This document shows positions 1-7,270 of a stretch of DNA of 22,127 bases, in pieces. Within the stretch, counting starts at the first letter, position 1. Every line of letters starts with the position of its first letter. The stretch lies in the NCBI GenBank assembly GCA_021834865.1, contig JAKBRD010000012.1:1-22127 (forward strand), written 5' to 3'. The DNA comes from Microcaldota archaeon (GTDB lineage: Archaea > Micrarchaeota > Micrarchaeia > Micrarchaeales > Micrarchaeaceae). The position numbers were made by a program, and so were the translations under genes. The notes beneath the pieces are model-generated. The model did not search any database. It was not told the origin of the DNA and saw only the letters and a program-made list of their open reading frames with translations.

Positions 1-1224
1 ATAGGCTCAATAAGGCAGGACGTCAACGTTTCGATAAAAGGCGGCTCGCGCATAGAAATAAAAGGGCTGCAGGAGCTCGCAGACATGGACAAATACATAG
101 AGAATGAAGTGGCGCGCCAGCAAAAGCTCTTGGAAATTGCAAAACTCCTGAAATTGAGAAATGCCGAAGTTTCCAAAAGCCAAATTGACCTGACAAAAAT
201 ATTCGCTTCGACAGAATCTAAGCTCATACTTTCTTCATTGAAATCCGGCGGTTCTGTATTAGGATTCAGGCTCAAGAATTTCAAGGGAGCAATAGGAATG
301 GAGGTCAATCCTGGCAGGAGGCTAGGCAGCGAGATAAGCGATTACGCCAAAATGGCCGGGGTCAAGGGCATAATACACGGCGACGAGGACATGGGGAAAT
401 ACAGCATAAGCGAAAGCGAATTGGCTGAAATAAAAAAGAGCTTGTCTCTTTCGGATGGCGATTCCTTCATAATGGTTGCCGCAAAAGCCGATATAGCAGA
501 AAAAGCGCTAAGGCTCGCAATGGAAAGGGCGGAAATGGCAATGGATATAATACCCCCTGAGACCAGGGCTGTAGACAACAGGGAGCTTTACACTACGAGG
601 TTCATGAGGCCGCTGCCCGGGGGCTCAAGGATGTACCCTGAGACTGACACCAAGCCGATATACGTATCGGATGAAATGCTTGCTTCTGCGCAAGAGCGCA
701 GGATAAGCGTGGAAGAAGAGCGCTCAAAGCTAAAATCGGAGCTTGGCTCCGAAGACATGGTCGACCGCATGATGCTTTCGACAGAACTGCCTCTTTACAG
801 GGAAATTACAAAAAACGCTTCGATAGACAAGCAATTCGTCGCCAACATCCTGCTTCAGAAGTTCAGGGAGCTGCAACGCGACGGAGTGGACGTGGAATCA
901 ATAGGCAGTGAAAGGATAAAGCAGATATTTGAGATGTTTTCCGAAGGCGCAGTTGCCAAGCAGGCTGTAGAGCAGTTGCTCAGGCTCGCAGCAGCAGAGC
1001 CAAAAGCTGCAATAACCGAAATAATAAAATCTAACGCTTTGGAAAGGATTACCGGAAAGAAGCTGGAAGAAATGGTTTCAAAAGAGCTAAAGGGAAAAGA
1101 CCTTTCTGACAGGAACGCGCTGCCGCTTTTCATAAAGTCATTCATGTCGGAGCACAGGCTAAATGTCGATGGATCCGAGCTGAACGGGATAATTTCAAAG
1201 CTCTCCGTAAGCTCAAAGAAATGA
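1..1224 (+). CDS. gatE: Glu-tRNA(Gln) amidotransferase subunit E, 3' part
   Basis: The gene is open from the first base in frame 1 (I-G-S-I-R-Q-D-V-N-V...), so the 5' part lies outside the window and the Met at 85 is internal. GatE, with GatD, converts Glu-tRNA(Gln) to Gln-tRNA(Gln) in the archaeal cytoplasm. The opening residues match the end of the GatB/GatE cradle domain (GSIRQDVNVSI, then IEIKGLQEL). Next comes a GAD-like insert (G-V-K-G-I-I-H-G-D-E-D-M-G-K), present in GatE and bacterial AspRS but absent from GatB. The last 150 residues are the helical YqeY-like tail that binds tRNA. The motif 'YPETDTKPIYV' is typical of the family. The 3' end overlaps the convergent M24 peptidase gene by 12 bp. 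Identification is secure; only the N-terminus is missing. Confidence 0.95.
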   Translation: MGSIRQDVNVSIKGGSRIEIKGLQELADMDKYIENEVARQQKLLEIAKLLKLRNAEVSKSQIDLTKIFASTESKLILSSLKSGGSVLGFRLKNFKGAIGMEVNPGRRLGSEISDYAKMAGVKGIIHGDEDMGKYSISESELAEIKKSLSLSDGDSFIMVAAKADIAEKALRLAMERAEMAMDIIPPETRAVDNRELYTTRFMRPLPGGSRMYPETDTKPIYVSDEMLASAQERRISVEEERSKLKSELGSEDMVDRMMLSTELPLYREITKNASIDKQFVANILLQKFRELQRDGVDVESIGSERIKQIFEMFSEGAVAKQAVEQLLRLAAAEPKAAITEIIKSNALERITGKKLEEMVSKELKGKDLSDRNALPLFIKSFMSEHRLNVDGSELNGIISKLSVSSKK

Positions 1225-2301
1225 GGAATGGCCTTTGCCTACAAGGACGTCGTCCTCGAATCTCGCACCGCCGAATCCGGTTATGTATATTCCCGGCTCA
1301 TCGCTTACTACCATTCCTTTCTTCAGCACTTTGCTCCTGGTAGTCAATCCAGTCCCGTCGTGCACGTCTATTCCGACCTGGTGGCCCAAAGAGTGTATGA
1401 AGCGCCCCTTGTAAATTCCGTCCCTTGCGCTGTCTATGAATTTCGAGACTTCCGTATGTGCAGTCATTCCGTCAGCGCCGTCCTTGACATAGCTCAAGCC
1501 CAGGGCCTGCGCCTCCTTTACAGTATCGATTATGGCCTCCATGCGCTTGTACTTCATTGTGGACTTGTCAGGCTTGAAGATGAACGTCCTCGTAACGTCT
1601 GCGCAATAATTTTGATATCTTGCGCCAACATCCAAAAGCACAAATTCATTCTTCTTTAATCTTGTTTCGTCTGGCATATGGTGCGGCAGTGCAGCATTCT
1701 GCCCGAATGAGACTATGCTGTCGAATGCAACCCCCTCGCCTCCTTTTTCTCCCATAAGAAATTCGAACCTAGCCCTAAGCTCCTTTTCGGTCATGTTGTC
1801 CTTGAAATAAGAAGGAATTTCCCTGAGCGATTCCTTGGTTATGGCAACCGCCTTCTTCATTAGGGATATCTCATATTCGTCCTTTATCTCCCTTGCATTT
1901 GCAAATATTTCAGTTGCGTCCTTGAAAGTCGCACCTGGGATATTTTTCCTTAGCGCCATAGCATACCCGTAAGGAAGGAATCCATAATCAATTCCGACAG
2001 TGCCTTTTCCTATCTCCTTTTTTATCTCATCCCATTGCTCTTTTCCTGAACTTACGCATTTTACATCCATCGAGCTTGGGGCCTGCTCGATAGCAGTGTC
2101 GTATTCAAGCACACTTGTAAGCAGGGTCATGCCCTTCCTATCTGCTATGAGAACGCTGTCCTCGAAAACGCCGCTTGTGAATCCGCTAAGGTAAAGGAAA
2201 TTGCTGTCTTTTGACCCTGTATTTATTATTATTGCCTTCTCGAATTCAGCTTCTGCAAAAACCCGCTTAAGCCTTGAACCGATATCATGCTTTTTTGCCA
2301 T
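1213..2301 (-). CDS. pepQ: Xaa-Pro dipeptidase/aminopeptidase, M24 family
   Basis: Cytoplasmic metallopeptidase predicted to cleave the bond before proline in di- or short peptides. The protein has 362 aa. The N-terminal half (about 1-130) is the creatinase/prolidase N domain and residues 140-360 are the pita-bread catalytic domain. All five metal ligands of the family can be placed: D224 (LLDVGA), D235 (CADVTR), H307 in HSLGHQVG, E335 (DEPGIY) and E349 (ARFEDD). H207/H208 and H314 match further active-site histidines. The C-terminus stops soon after the last ligand, slightly earlier than most relatives, and its final codons overlap the end of gatE on the other strand. The gene diverges from the Nre gene. 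Prolidase and aminopeptidase P activity cannot be told apart from sequence alone. Confidence 0.93.
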   Translation of the reverse strand: MAKKHDIGSRLKRVFAEAEFEKAIIINTGSKDSNFLYLSGFTSGVFEDSVLIADRKGMTLLTSVLEYDTAIEQAPSSMDVKCVSSGKEQWDEIKKEIGKGTVGIDYGFLPYGYAMALRKNIPGATFKDATEIFANAREIKDEYEISLMKKAVAITKESLREIPSYFKDNMTEKELRARFEFLMGEKGGEGVAFDSIVSFGQNAALPHHMPDETRLKKNEFVLLDVGARYQNYCADVTRTFIFKPDKSTMKYKRMEAIIDTVKEAQALGLSYVKDGADGMTAHTEVSKFIDSARDGIYKGRFIHSLGHQVGIDVHDGTGLTTRSKVLKKGMVVSDEPGIYITGFGGARFEDDVLVGKGHSSFL

Positions 2302-2365
2302 GGGACCACTATACGTAAACGCTTGTCAAAAGAAGTCTAAAAAAGTTCCCAATCGCCAAGCCAAG

Positions 2366-2377
2366 CGATAAATATAT
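2366..2377 (+). promoter_or_regulatory. TATA box for leaderless nre gene
   Basis: The element 'gcgataaatata' is centred about 26 bp before the ATG at 2397, the spacing at which archaeal transcription starts. The message would begin at or within a base of the start codon. This favours ATG 2397 over the in-frame GTG at 2382. Confidence 0.6.
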
Positions 2378-2396
2378 TGAAGTGGAAATATTCTTG

Positions 2397-3647
2397 ATGG
2401 CTTTTGACAGGTACAATGCAATAAAGGAGATAGGCGAGATGGATATACCGGTAAAGCGCTCGGCAATAGCGTACGCTCACATGCGCGACCCGGCGCTTCT
2501 GCGCTATTACTACAATGCAAAAACCATGCACATATTAAAATCAAGCGAGATAGTCGGAAGTTCCCCTACCGACATATTCATAGGAAGGTTCGGGTACCCA
2601 AAGGTGTTCATAGGGCCCATGGTGCCTCCTGAGTTTGGCGACACTTCGCTAATGGGCATGCCTGAGCGCTGGAGGCCCTTGGGGATAGAGAAGATAGTAG
2701 AAATGAGGTCAAAGCTGGTACGCGGCATGCAGATATCAAACATACACGACGTGGAAAAGCGTGGCGTCCCGGAATTCGTGCAGAGCCTGGCGATGGCGGA
2801 AAAGCCAGCAGATACGGAATTGGGGTTTGCAGGCAAGCCCTTCATGAAGCCCGAAGCCCTGGACGAGGCCCAGCCTTTCGGCCCAAGCGCCAAGATACGC
2901 GACTTCAAAGTATACAACTTCAAGGCCGACCGCATGATAGAATCCATGCATTTCGACACTGACGCAAAGGCCACTACTGCCATAAACGAGCTTTATAGGA
3001 AGGGCATGGAAGTTTCATCTATACAGAAGGCCCTGTCGGCAGGGCTATTCGGCCTGAAAAATTCCCGCAAGTTCGTGCCCACAAGATGGAGCATAACTGC
3101 AGTAGACGATACGATATCAAAAACGATGAGGGAAGAGGTAAAGGGTTATGAAAGCATAGACGCAATACATGCGTTCTACAATGTCGCGCTTGACAACCGC
3201 TGGCTTATATTCCTGATTCCAGGCTCTTGGCAGTATGAATCAATAGAAGCTTTCTACCCAAAAACCGTGTGGAACGCTGATGGGAAAAGCATATCTATAT
3301 ACGGATCCTACGAAGGATACAAAGGCAGGAAAACGTATGCTGAGATAGGCGGCTGCTACTACTCCGGAAGGCTTGCAACAACCGAAAAGCTGCAGGGCAT
3401 GAAGAAGCAGGCAATGGCTCTGATATTAAGAGAGGTTCATGAAGGCTACATAATGCCTGTAGGCGTATGGAACGTCAGGGAGCACGTCAGGGAGACTCTG
3501 GAAACAAAACCTGTAATACTTCATGACACGACCGAAATGCTTCAATTCATATCCCAGAAAATGGAAATAAAGCCGGCGAACTGGATAGCGAACAGCAGGC
3601 TATTGAGAGAGATAATAATGCAAAAAAGGATAAGCTCGTACATCTGA
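2397..3647 (+). CDS. nreA: Nre family archaeal DNA repair protein
   Basis: Archaeal Nre proteins (DUF650/DUF651) take part in DNA repair and have been linked to PCNA. The N-terminal domain carries the family signature around 'GSSPTDIFIGRFGYPKV' followed by 'GPMVPPE'. The C-terminal domain has 'FLIPGSWQYESIEAFYP' and 'PVGVWNVREHVRE', both characteristic. The start is placed at ATG 2397, giving 416 aa beginning MAFDRYNAI, because a TATA box sits 26 bp upstream. A GTG at 2382 would add five residues. The N-terminal cysteine zinc cluster known from some Nre proteins is absent: the first 50 residues contain no Cys. The last residues, QKRISSYI, resemble a PCNA-interacting (PIP) peptide. The gene stands alone, divergent from pepQ. 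Family assignment is firm; the biochemical role is still poorly defined in the family. Confidence 0.92.
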   Translation: MAFDRYNAIKEIGEMDIPVKRSAIAYAHMRDPALLRYYYNAKTMHILKSSEIVGSSPTDIFIGRFGYPKVFIGPMVPPEFGDTSLMGMPERWRPLGIEKIVEMRSKLVRGMQISNIHDVEKRGVPEFVQSLAMAEKPADTELGFAGKPFMKPEALDEAQPFGPSAKIRDFKVYNFKADRMIESMHFDTDAKATTAINELYRKGMEVSSIQKALSAGLFGLKNSRKFVPTRWSITAVDDTISKTMREEVKGYESIDAIHAFYNVALDNRWLIFLIPGSWQYESIEAFYPKTVWNADGKSISIYGSYEGYKGRKTYAEIGGCYYSGRLATTEKLQGMKKQAMALILREVHEGYIMPVGVWNVREHVRETLETKPVILHDTTEMLQFISQKMEIKPANWIANSRLLREIIMQKRISSYI

Positions 3648-3679
3648 TGCACGAGCTACGAATCAAAAATTTAAAGCGT

Positions 3680-3703
3680 ATTAAAAATCAGAGATCTTCT
3701 CTG
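3680..3703 (-). terminator. Hairpin plus T-run terminator of the 4681-3688 operon
   Basis: On the minus strand CAGAGA (3703-3698), a 3-nt loop AGA and TCTCTG (3694-3689) form a 6-bp hairpin. It is followed directly by A and a run of five T (3687-3683). The stop codon TGA of the last gene lies at the foot of the hairpin. The arrangement looks like an intrinsic terminator; archaeal termination depends mainly on the T-run. Confidence 0.55.
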
Positions 3704-4020
3704 CGCAGCATTTCAAGCCTTTCCCTTTCTACGTTCCATATGAGAAGCTCTATGTCCTTATCGCATTTTTCGTATAGCCATATTAAGTTGTCTTCTTTAA
3801 AATCATTATTAAGCAATTCTTCCAATACATCCATTACAAAGCCTTTCTTGTCGCTACGCGCGAGTACGATATCGTGCACTATGCCCAAGGCGTCTTTGTT
3901 TTTGCCTACAATCTCCTTTATGGTTCCTATCTCATCATCGTCAAATATCATATCAACATTGCTTCCCTCAAGGACCTTCTCCACTACGCTATTCTCTGTG
4001 CGCTTGTTTCTTCTACTCAT
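3688..4020 (-). CDS. Hypothetical small protein, second gene of AT-rich cassette
   Basis: A 110-aa protein with no family I recognise. Start ATG 4020 (MSRRNKRTENS) is chosen because GGTGA (4030-4026) lies 5 nt upstream; an in-frame ATG at 4032 would overlap that ribosome site. The sequence is mixed-charge and probably all helical, with an acidic stretch (DMIFDDDEI), a leucine-rich middle (VLEELLNNDF) and a basic end (ERERLEMLRRED). It contains one cysteine, and no membrane segment or signal peptide. It follows the 4681-4046 gene by 25 bases and is almost certainly cotranscribed with it. Base composition is clearly more AT-rich than the flanking nre and reductase genes. A small partner or regulatory protein is possible, but nothing in the sequence proves it. 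Confidence 0.7.
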   Translation of the reverse strand: MSRRNKRTENSVVEKVLEGSNVDMIFDDDEIGTIKEIVGKNKDALGIVHDIVLARSDKKGFVMDVLEELLNNDFKEDNLIWLYEKCDKDIELLIWNVERERLEMLRREDL

Positions 4021-4025
4021 TGATT

Positions 4026-4030
4026 TCACC
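4026..4030 (-). promoter_or_regulatory. Shine-Dalgarno site deciding start at 4020
   Basis: GGTGA on the minus strand, five bases before ATG 4020, matches the GGAGGTGATC complement of archaeal 16S rRNA. It supports translation from 4020 rather than from ATG 4032. Confidence 0.6.
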
Positions 4031-4045
4031 ATCTAGCACTAATAT

Positions 4046-4681
4046 TTATTCATCAGATCTTAGGGTTATTACTTGGGCAAAGTTGTCCGGAAACTTAATC
4101 TCTTCCAATATATCTTCTCCAGTTAGTTCGGAAGCAACATACAGCTTTTTTATCTCCTTGTCTCCTTGCTTAAAACTTACTGTAACGCTGTACGGATGCG
4201 CTTCGAAAGACGCCTTATTGCCTTCTTCCTTTTCATCCACTTTGTAAACTACGCTAACATGTTTCCCATAGATATTTCGGTCTTCCGTAGCTTCGAATAC
4301 CATTCCTTTTCCATTGAAGGAAATGCTGTACTCTGACACAGGAACTTTCCTTTTTGGCAATGCCTCATAAAGCCCTATTGTTCCGCTTGGCAGCACTTCA
4401 GCTACTAGTCTTCTTATATACCAGTAATTTGCCCTGTCCTTTATCAGAACATCTACTGGCTCTGATTTTACTGGATTTGATTCTTTAGAGTAATTGGAAT
4501 AATCTGGATAATAAGGCTCATTTGAGTTTAATTCGTGTGCAAACGGCAGCACGACATTTAAAAGATACTCCTTTTTAATGTCAAGCTCTCTCAAATTGTA
4601 TAAATCGTTTCCTGAAGTGGAAAAGACTTCTGCGCCATTGTAATACGTGCCTTTGGACTTTCTCCAAGTTCTCTCTACCAT
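4046..4681 (-). CDS. Hypothetical protein, first gene of AT-rich cassette
   Basis: A 211-aa protein with no recognised family. ATG 4681 (MVERTWRKSKG) is preferred over ATG 4687 because GGTGA (4692-4688) abuts the latter but lies 6 nt before the former. The composition is rich in Tyr, Ser, Asn and charged residues, with alternating hydrophobic stretches in the second half (YSISFNGKGMVFEA, VSVVYKV, YSVTVSF) that suggest beta structure. There is no signal peptide, membrane segment, Cys pair or nucleotide-binding loop. A tyrosine/asparagine-rich stretch (EPYYPDYSNYSKESN) is near residue 60. A sampled 120-base stretch is 32-38% G+C against about 53% in the adjacent reductase gene. It leads a two-gene unit with its own promoter. 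Function unknown. Confidence 0.75.
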   Translation of the reverse strand: MVERTWRKSKGTYYNGAEVFSTSGNDLYNLRELDIKKEYLLNVVLPFAHELNSNEPYYPDYSNYSKESNPVKSEPVDVLIKDRANYWYIRRLVAEVLPSGTIGLYEALPKRKVPVSEYSISFNGKGMVFEATEDRNIYGKHVSVVYKVDEKEEGNKASFEAHPYSVTVSFKQGDKEIKKLYVASELTGEDILEEIKFPDNFAQVITLRSDE

Positions 4682-4691
4682 AAACATTCAC

Positions 4692-4707
4692 CGTTCCCTT
4701 GGGAACG
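4692..4707. promoter_or_regulatory. Palindrome at transcription start of the AT-rich cassette
   Basis: Perfect inverted repeat CGTTCCC-tt-GGGAACG, 7-bp arms with a 2-bp spacer. It lies between the minus-strand TATA box (about 4726-4738) and the SD/ATG of the 4681-4046 gene, covering the expected start of transcription. The position is typical of a repressor operator. The 2-base spacer makes a dimer-binding DNA site likelier than an RNA hairpin. Confidence 0.45.
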
Positions 4708-4725
4708 AATATGATACTGCAAAAG

Positions 4726-4738
4726 TAATATTTATAGG
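4726..4738 (-). promoter_or_regulatory. TATA box for 4681-4046 operon
   Basis: On the minus strand 'cctataaatatta' is a strong archaeal TATA-like box. A start 26 bp downstream would fall near 4706, giving a leader of about 25 nt that contains the SD site at 4692-4688. Confidence 0.55.
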
Positions 4739-4875
4739 TTTTTGCATTGCTCCTGCCCGGTTAAGGAATCGAAAGCAACTGAGCACAGAGCAAGAGATAC
4801 GATTCAGAGCTACAAACCCTTTATATTCATTAATATGCAAAAGAGTGTGTAAAAAATTTTGATTTAGTGGTACCG

Positions 4876-5610
4876 ATGGCAGGAAAAATATATCCAGTTT
4901 CAAAAAAAGTTTACGAGCTTACTAAATCCGAGAGCGAAACTCCGGAAGTCCAGCTGGTAAGGCTGAAGGCAGTTGATTCGAGCACCATGAATTTCGATGC
5001 AGGCATGTTTGCGATGATATCCGGCATCGACAAGGATACTGGAAAGCTCTACATAGGCAGGGCATTCTCGATAGCTTCCGAGCCGAACTCCGAAGAGATG
5101 GAGTTTTACGTTGTCAAGGAGCACGGAGGCCACGTATCCTATTTTACCACGTCAAAGCCAGGAGACAAATACCAGATAACCGGGCCTTATGGGCAGTTCC
5201 AGTTCGTTCCGGAAGAAAACCACAAGGTGCTTTTCATAGCAGGAGGAACGGGCTTCGCGCCATTCATGTCGATGCTGAGGCACATAAAGAAGATAAACGC
5301 AGGGACTGACGTAATACTAATATACAGCATAAAGTTCCCAACTGAAATAATAAGGAAGGACGAGCTGATGCAGCTCAAGGACGAGCTTGGGGTAAAGCTG
5401 CTTATAACCGTTACAAGGCCGCAAGAAGGTGACGGATGGTCAGGAAAGACGGGGCATGTCGATGCAGACATGATAAAGGGCGAAGCGCCTGACATCAACG
5501 ACAGGACGACTTATGTATGCGGCCCGCTGCCTTTCGTGCAGGCAATAAAAAACGCCCTTGTGCAGCTCAACGTTCCGCAGAACGAAATCCATGCAGACGT
5601 GTGGGGCTGA
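4876..5610 (+). CDS. FAD/NAD(P)-binding oxidoreductase, ferredoxin-NADP reductase family
   Basis: Cytoplasmic flavoprotein that moves electrons between NAD(P)H and a carrier such as ferredoxin. The protein has 244 aa, the length of a bare two-domain FNR. The FAD-binding beta barrel shows RAFSIASEP (residues 62-70) and GPYGQF (103-108). The nucleotide domain has FIAGGTGFAPF (120-130) and ends with YVCGPLPFVQAIKNAL. There is no C-terminal cysteine cluster, so it is not a PyrK/HydG-type subunit with its own 2Fe-2S centre. ATG 4876 (MAGKIYP) is preferred over GTG 4867 by match to the family start. A TATA-like 'ctttatatt' lies at 4819-4827. It converges on the regulator gene, and its physiological electron partner is not shown by the neighbours. 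Confidence 0.9.
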   Translation: MAGKIYPVSKKVYELTKSESETPEVQLVRLKAVDSSTMNFDAGMFAMISGIDKDTGKLYIGRAFSIASEPNSEEMEFYVVKEHGGHVSYFTTSKPGDKYQITGPYGQFQFVPEENHKVLFIAGGTGFAPFMSMLRHIKKINAGTDVILIYSIKFPTEIIRKDELMQLKDELGVKLLITVTRPQEGDGWSGKTGHVDADMIKGEAPDINDRTTYVCGPLPFVQAIKNALVQLNVPQNEIHADVWG

Positions 5611-5635
5611 AAAGCCTGCTCCCGCGATTCTGCAA

Positions 5636-6328
5636 TTATACCTTGCTTAGCCTTGCCTCGATCTCTTCCATCGAGAGCTTGCTAGTAAGGAGAGGTATCT
5701 TCTCTATCTGTGCTATCTTTACGGCGAGCTTGTCTATGTTTGTCAGGTTGTGTATTACAACTATCCTTGGCTTTATCGGGGCTACCCTTATAACAACAAG
5801 CGGCGACCTTCCGGTGCTGACGTTCTGGAATATGAAGACGCGCTCAGTGGTCGAGCCGAAGAGCTTCGGGTAGTCGGCCGGCTGCATTTCCAATATTATC
5901 CTAAGGCTGTCAAGCTTCGTATAGCCGAACAGCTTTATGTTATCCAGCTGGTTCGGGTTGGCTATCACTTTGCCTTCTATTATCCTGTTGAAATCAGAGC
6001 CAGTTATCGGCATTCCGAAATCGTGTATTATGTATGGCAGTTCATCATTCTTCTGCTGTCCTGCAAACTTCTCCAGGCTTGCCTTTACTACGCTGCCTCG
6101 GCTCTCGTCTATCTCGAAAAGAGCCCCCACGAACCTTTTTATTATCGCTACTCCCGGGCTCAGCCTCCTGTTGCTTTCGTAATCGCTTATCGTAGATGCG
6201 GATATCTTAATGGCTCCGGAAAGCTCGGCCTGTGTCACTCCAAAAAGCTCCCTCCACTTCTTCATCACGCTGCCAGGGCTTTCAGAAAGCGCTATCTCCC
6301 CGGCTATTTTTTCCGCAAGTTCGTCCAT
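5636..6328 (-). CDS. HTH transcriptional regulator, COG1709-like archaeal family
   Basis: DNA-binding regulator of 230 aa. Residues about 19-70 form an XRE/Cro-type helix-turn-helix: 'WRELFGVTQAELSGAIKIS' is helices 1-2 and 'ASTISDYESNRRLSPG' the recognition helix region. The remaining 150 residues form an alpha/beta domain (VIRVAPIKPRIVVIHNL) seen in archaeal COG1709 proteins, with no known ligand. The start at ATG 6328 is preceded by a TATA box near 6371-6382, and a 6-bp inverted repeat lies at the expected transcription start, which suggests autoregulation. The gene has its own promoter and follows the membrane protein gene 7189-6407 in the same direction after 78 bp. Targets are unknown. 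Confidence 0.85.
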   Translation of the reverse strand: MDELAEKIAGEIALSESPGSVMKKWRELFGVTQAELSGAIKISASTISDYESNRRLSPGVAIIKRFVGALFEIDESRGSVVKASLEKFAGQQKNDELPYIIHDFGMPITGSDFNRIIEGKVIANPNQLDNIKLFGYTKLDSLRIILEMQPADYPKLFGSTTERVFIFQNVSTGRSPLVVIRVAPIKPRIVVIHNLTNIDKLAVKIAQIEKIPLLTSKLSMEEIEARLSKV

Positions 6329-6346
6329 AGCATCAACTTTGGCTTT

Positions 6347-6366
6347 TGTCTAACTACATATAGACA
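6347..6366. promoter_or_regulatory. Inverted repeat in regulator promoter
   Basis: TGTCTA (6347-6352) and TAGACA (6361-6366) are perfect inverted copies separated by 8 bp. They sit between the TATA box (about 6376) and ATG 6328, over the expected transcription start near 6350. The centre-to-centre spacing of 14 bp is workable for a dimeric HTH protein. Binding by the regulator itself is inference. Confidence 0.4.
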
Positions 6367-6370
6367 GAAA

Positions 6371-6382
6371 ACGTATAAATAG
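6371..6382 (-). promoter_or_regulatory. TATA box for HTH regulator gene
   Basis: The minus-strand element 'gctatttatacg' would direct initiation near 6350, leaving a leader of about 22 nt before ATG 6328. Confidence 0.5.
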
Positions 6383-6406
6383 CTTTTGCAGGTCCTTTAA
6401 AAGGGC

Positions 6407-7189
6407 TTATTCACTCTTGTCTGAACCCTCCTTATGTGCTTTGCGCTTCTGCTTGTGCGCTGCCAAATCCTCAGAGCTGGAATTCTTTATGCCTCTGTAA
6501 AGCTTATCTACGACCTCTTGCTTTATCTCCTCGCTCTGCTTTTTTTTGTCCTGCTTCATTATCCCTATCAATATTATTATGAGCCCTGCTATTAGCACAA
6601 TCGTAACTGTTATTCCTGCAAGGCTGAACTCGTCAAGCCTGTTTGCGCTATTGCCAAGCGAAATGCCTTCAGCCAGCGTGCTTTTTACTGTTGCTGTGCT
6701 CACATTAGGGTGCTGCGAGATTGCTGAAAGTACATAGAACCTGCCGGCGCCCAATAAGCCAAGGGAAAGATTTGATTCGTTTTCGGCATAAGCAGGCACG
6801 GAAAAGGTAACCGGTATTGTCGCATTGGTTGCGTTCGAATATATCATTATTGCTCCTTTTCCTTCCAGGCTTTTTGCCAAGCTAAGATAGCCTAATGCTG
6901 CCGAACTGTTGACCCCGGCTTTCCACAATCCGTATCCCGTGCTGTTCAGCAGGATTACATCAAGGGGCTTATTTGACCTTTCAAGATATATGCTGGCATT
7001 GCCTGGCGTAGAGTTGAAGCTGAAAACATTTATTGCATTGCCGCTGAGCGTGTAATTGTCGTAAACCCTTGTAACGTTCTGGCCCAAGGAAGCGCTGGAA
7101 GGGCTTACTATGGCTGCGAATACTGCGTAATACGCGACTATGCTTATCGCAACCAGCAACAAGCCTATGTAAATCAGACGCTTCATCAT
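6407..7189 (-). CDS. Sequon-rich two-TM membrane protein, function unknown
   Basis: A 260-aa protein. Residues 4-27 form a hydrophobic N-terminal segment (signal anchor or signal peptide). Residues about 30-185 form an extracytoplasmic domain of beta-type sequence, and LAGITVTIVLIAGLIIILIGIM near 190-212 is a second membrane segment. The tail is a 45-residue charged, Lys-rich cytoplasmic segment. The outer domain holds about eleven N-X-S/T sites (NVT, NYT, NST, NAS, NSS, NAT, NES, NLS, NVS among them) and no cysteine, which suggests heavy N-glycosylation. The start could be ATG 7189 or the next codon, ATG 7186. A minus-strand TATA-like stretch (7205-7214) lies about 21-24 bp upstream, so the message may be leaderless. 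It diverges from the KaiC-like operon. No family recognised. Confidence 0.8.
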   Translation of the reverse strand: MMKRLIYIGLLLVAISIVAYYAVFAAIVSPSSASLGQNVTRVYDNYTLSGNAINVFSFNSTPGNASIYLERSNKPLDVILLNSTGYGLWKAGVNSSAALGYLSLAKSLEGKGAIMIYSNATNATIPVTFSVPAYAENESNLSLGLLGAGRFYVLSAISQHPNVSTATVKSTLAEGISLGNSANRLDEFSLAGITVTIVLIAGLIIILIGIMKQDKKKQSEEIKQEVVDKLYRGIKNSSSEDLAAHKQKRKAHKEGSDKSE

Positions 7190-7228
7190 GCCAGCACACT
7201 TGTTATAAATAATAATTCCGTTGAAAAC

Positions 7229-7240
7229 CTATTTAAATGT
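7229..7240 (+). promoter_or_regulatory. TATA box for KaiC-like/Cys-repeat operon
   Basis: 'cctatttaaatg' lies about 26 bp before 7261, giving a leader of about 10 nt ahead of ATG 7271. It forms a compact divergent promoter region with the 7189-6407 gene. Confidence 0.5.
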
Positions 7241-7270
7241 GCGATTGCAATTCAATCTTGGCGTGGTAAA

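Noticed and set aside
1228..1659. 143-codon plus-strand frame opposite the M24 peptidase
   Set aside because: Antisense shadow; the minus strand encodes all five metal ligands in order.
4740..4866. Possible small RNA or tRNA in the divergent spacer before the reductase gene
   Set aside because: No acceptor/T-arm pairing, no UGATGA C box with matching CUGA, and no strong stem; only promoter-like AT stretches are visible.
5750..6382. 210-codon open frame on the plus strand opposite the HTH regulator
   Set aside because: It is a mirror of the regulator's codon bias; the translation is Tyr/Arg-rich with no domain, and the minus-strand frame has a clear HTH and promoter.
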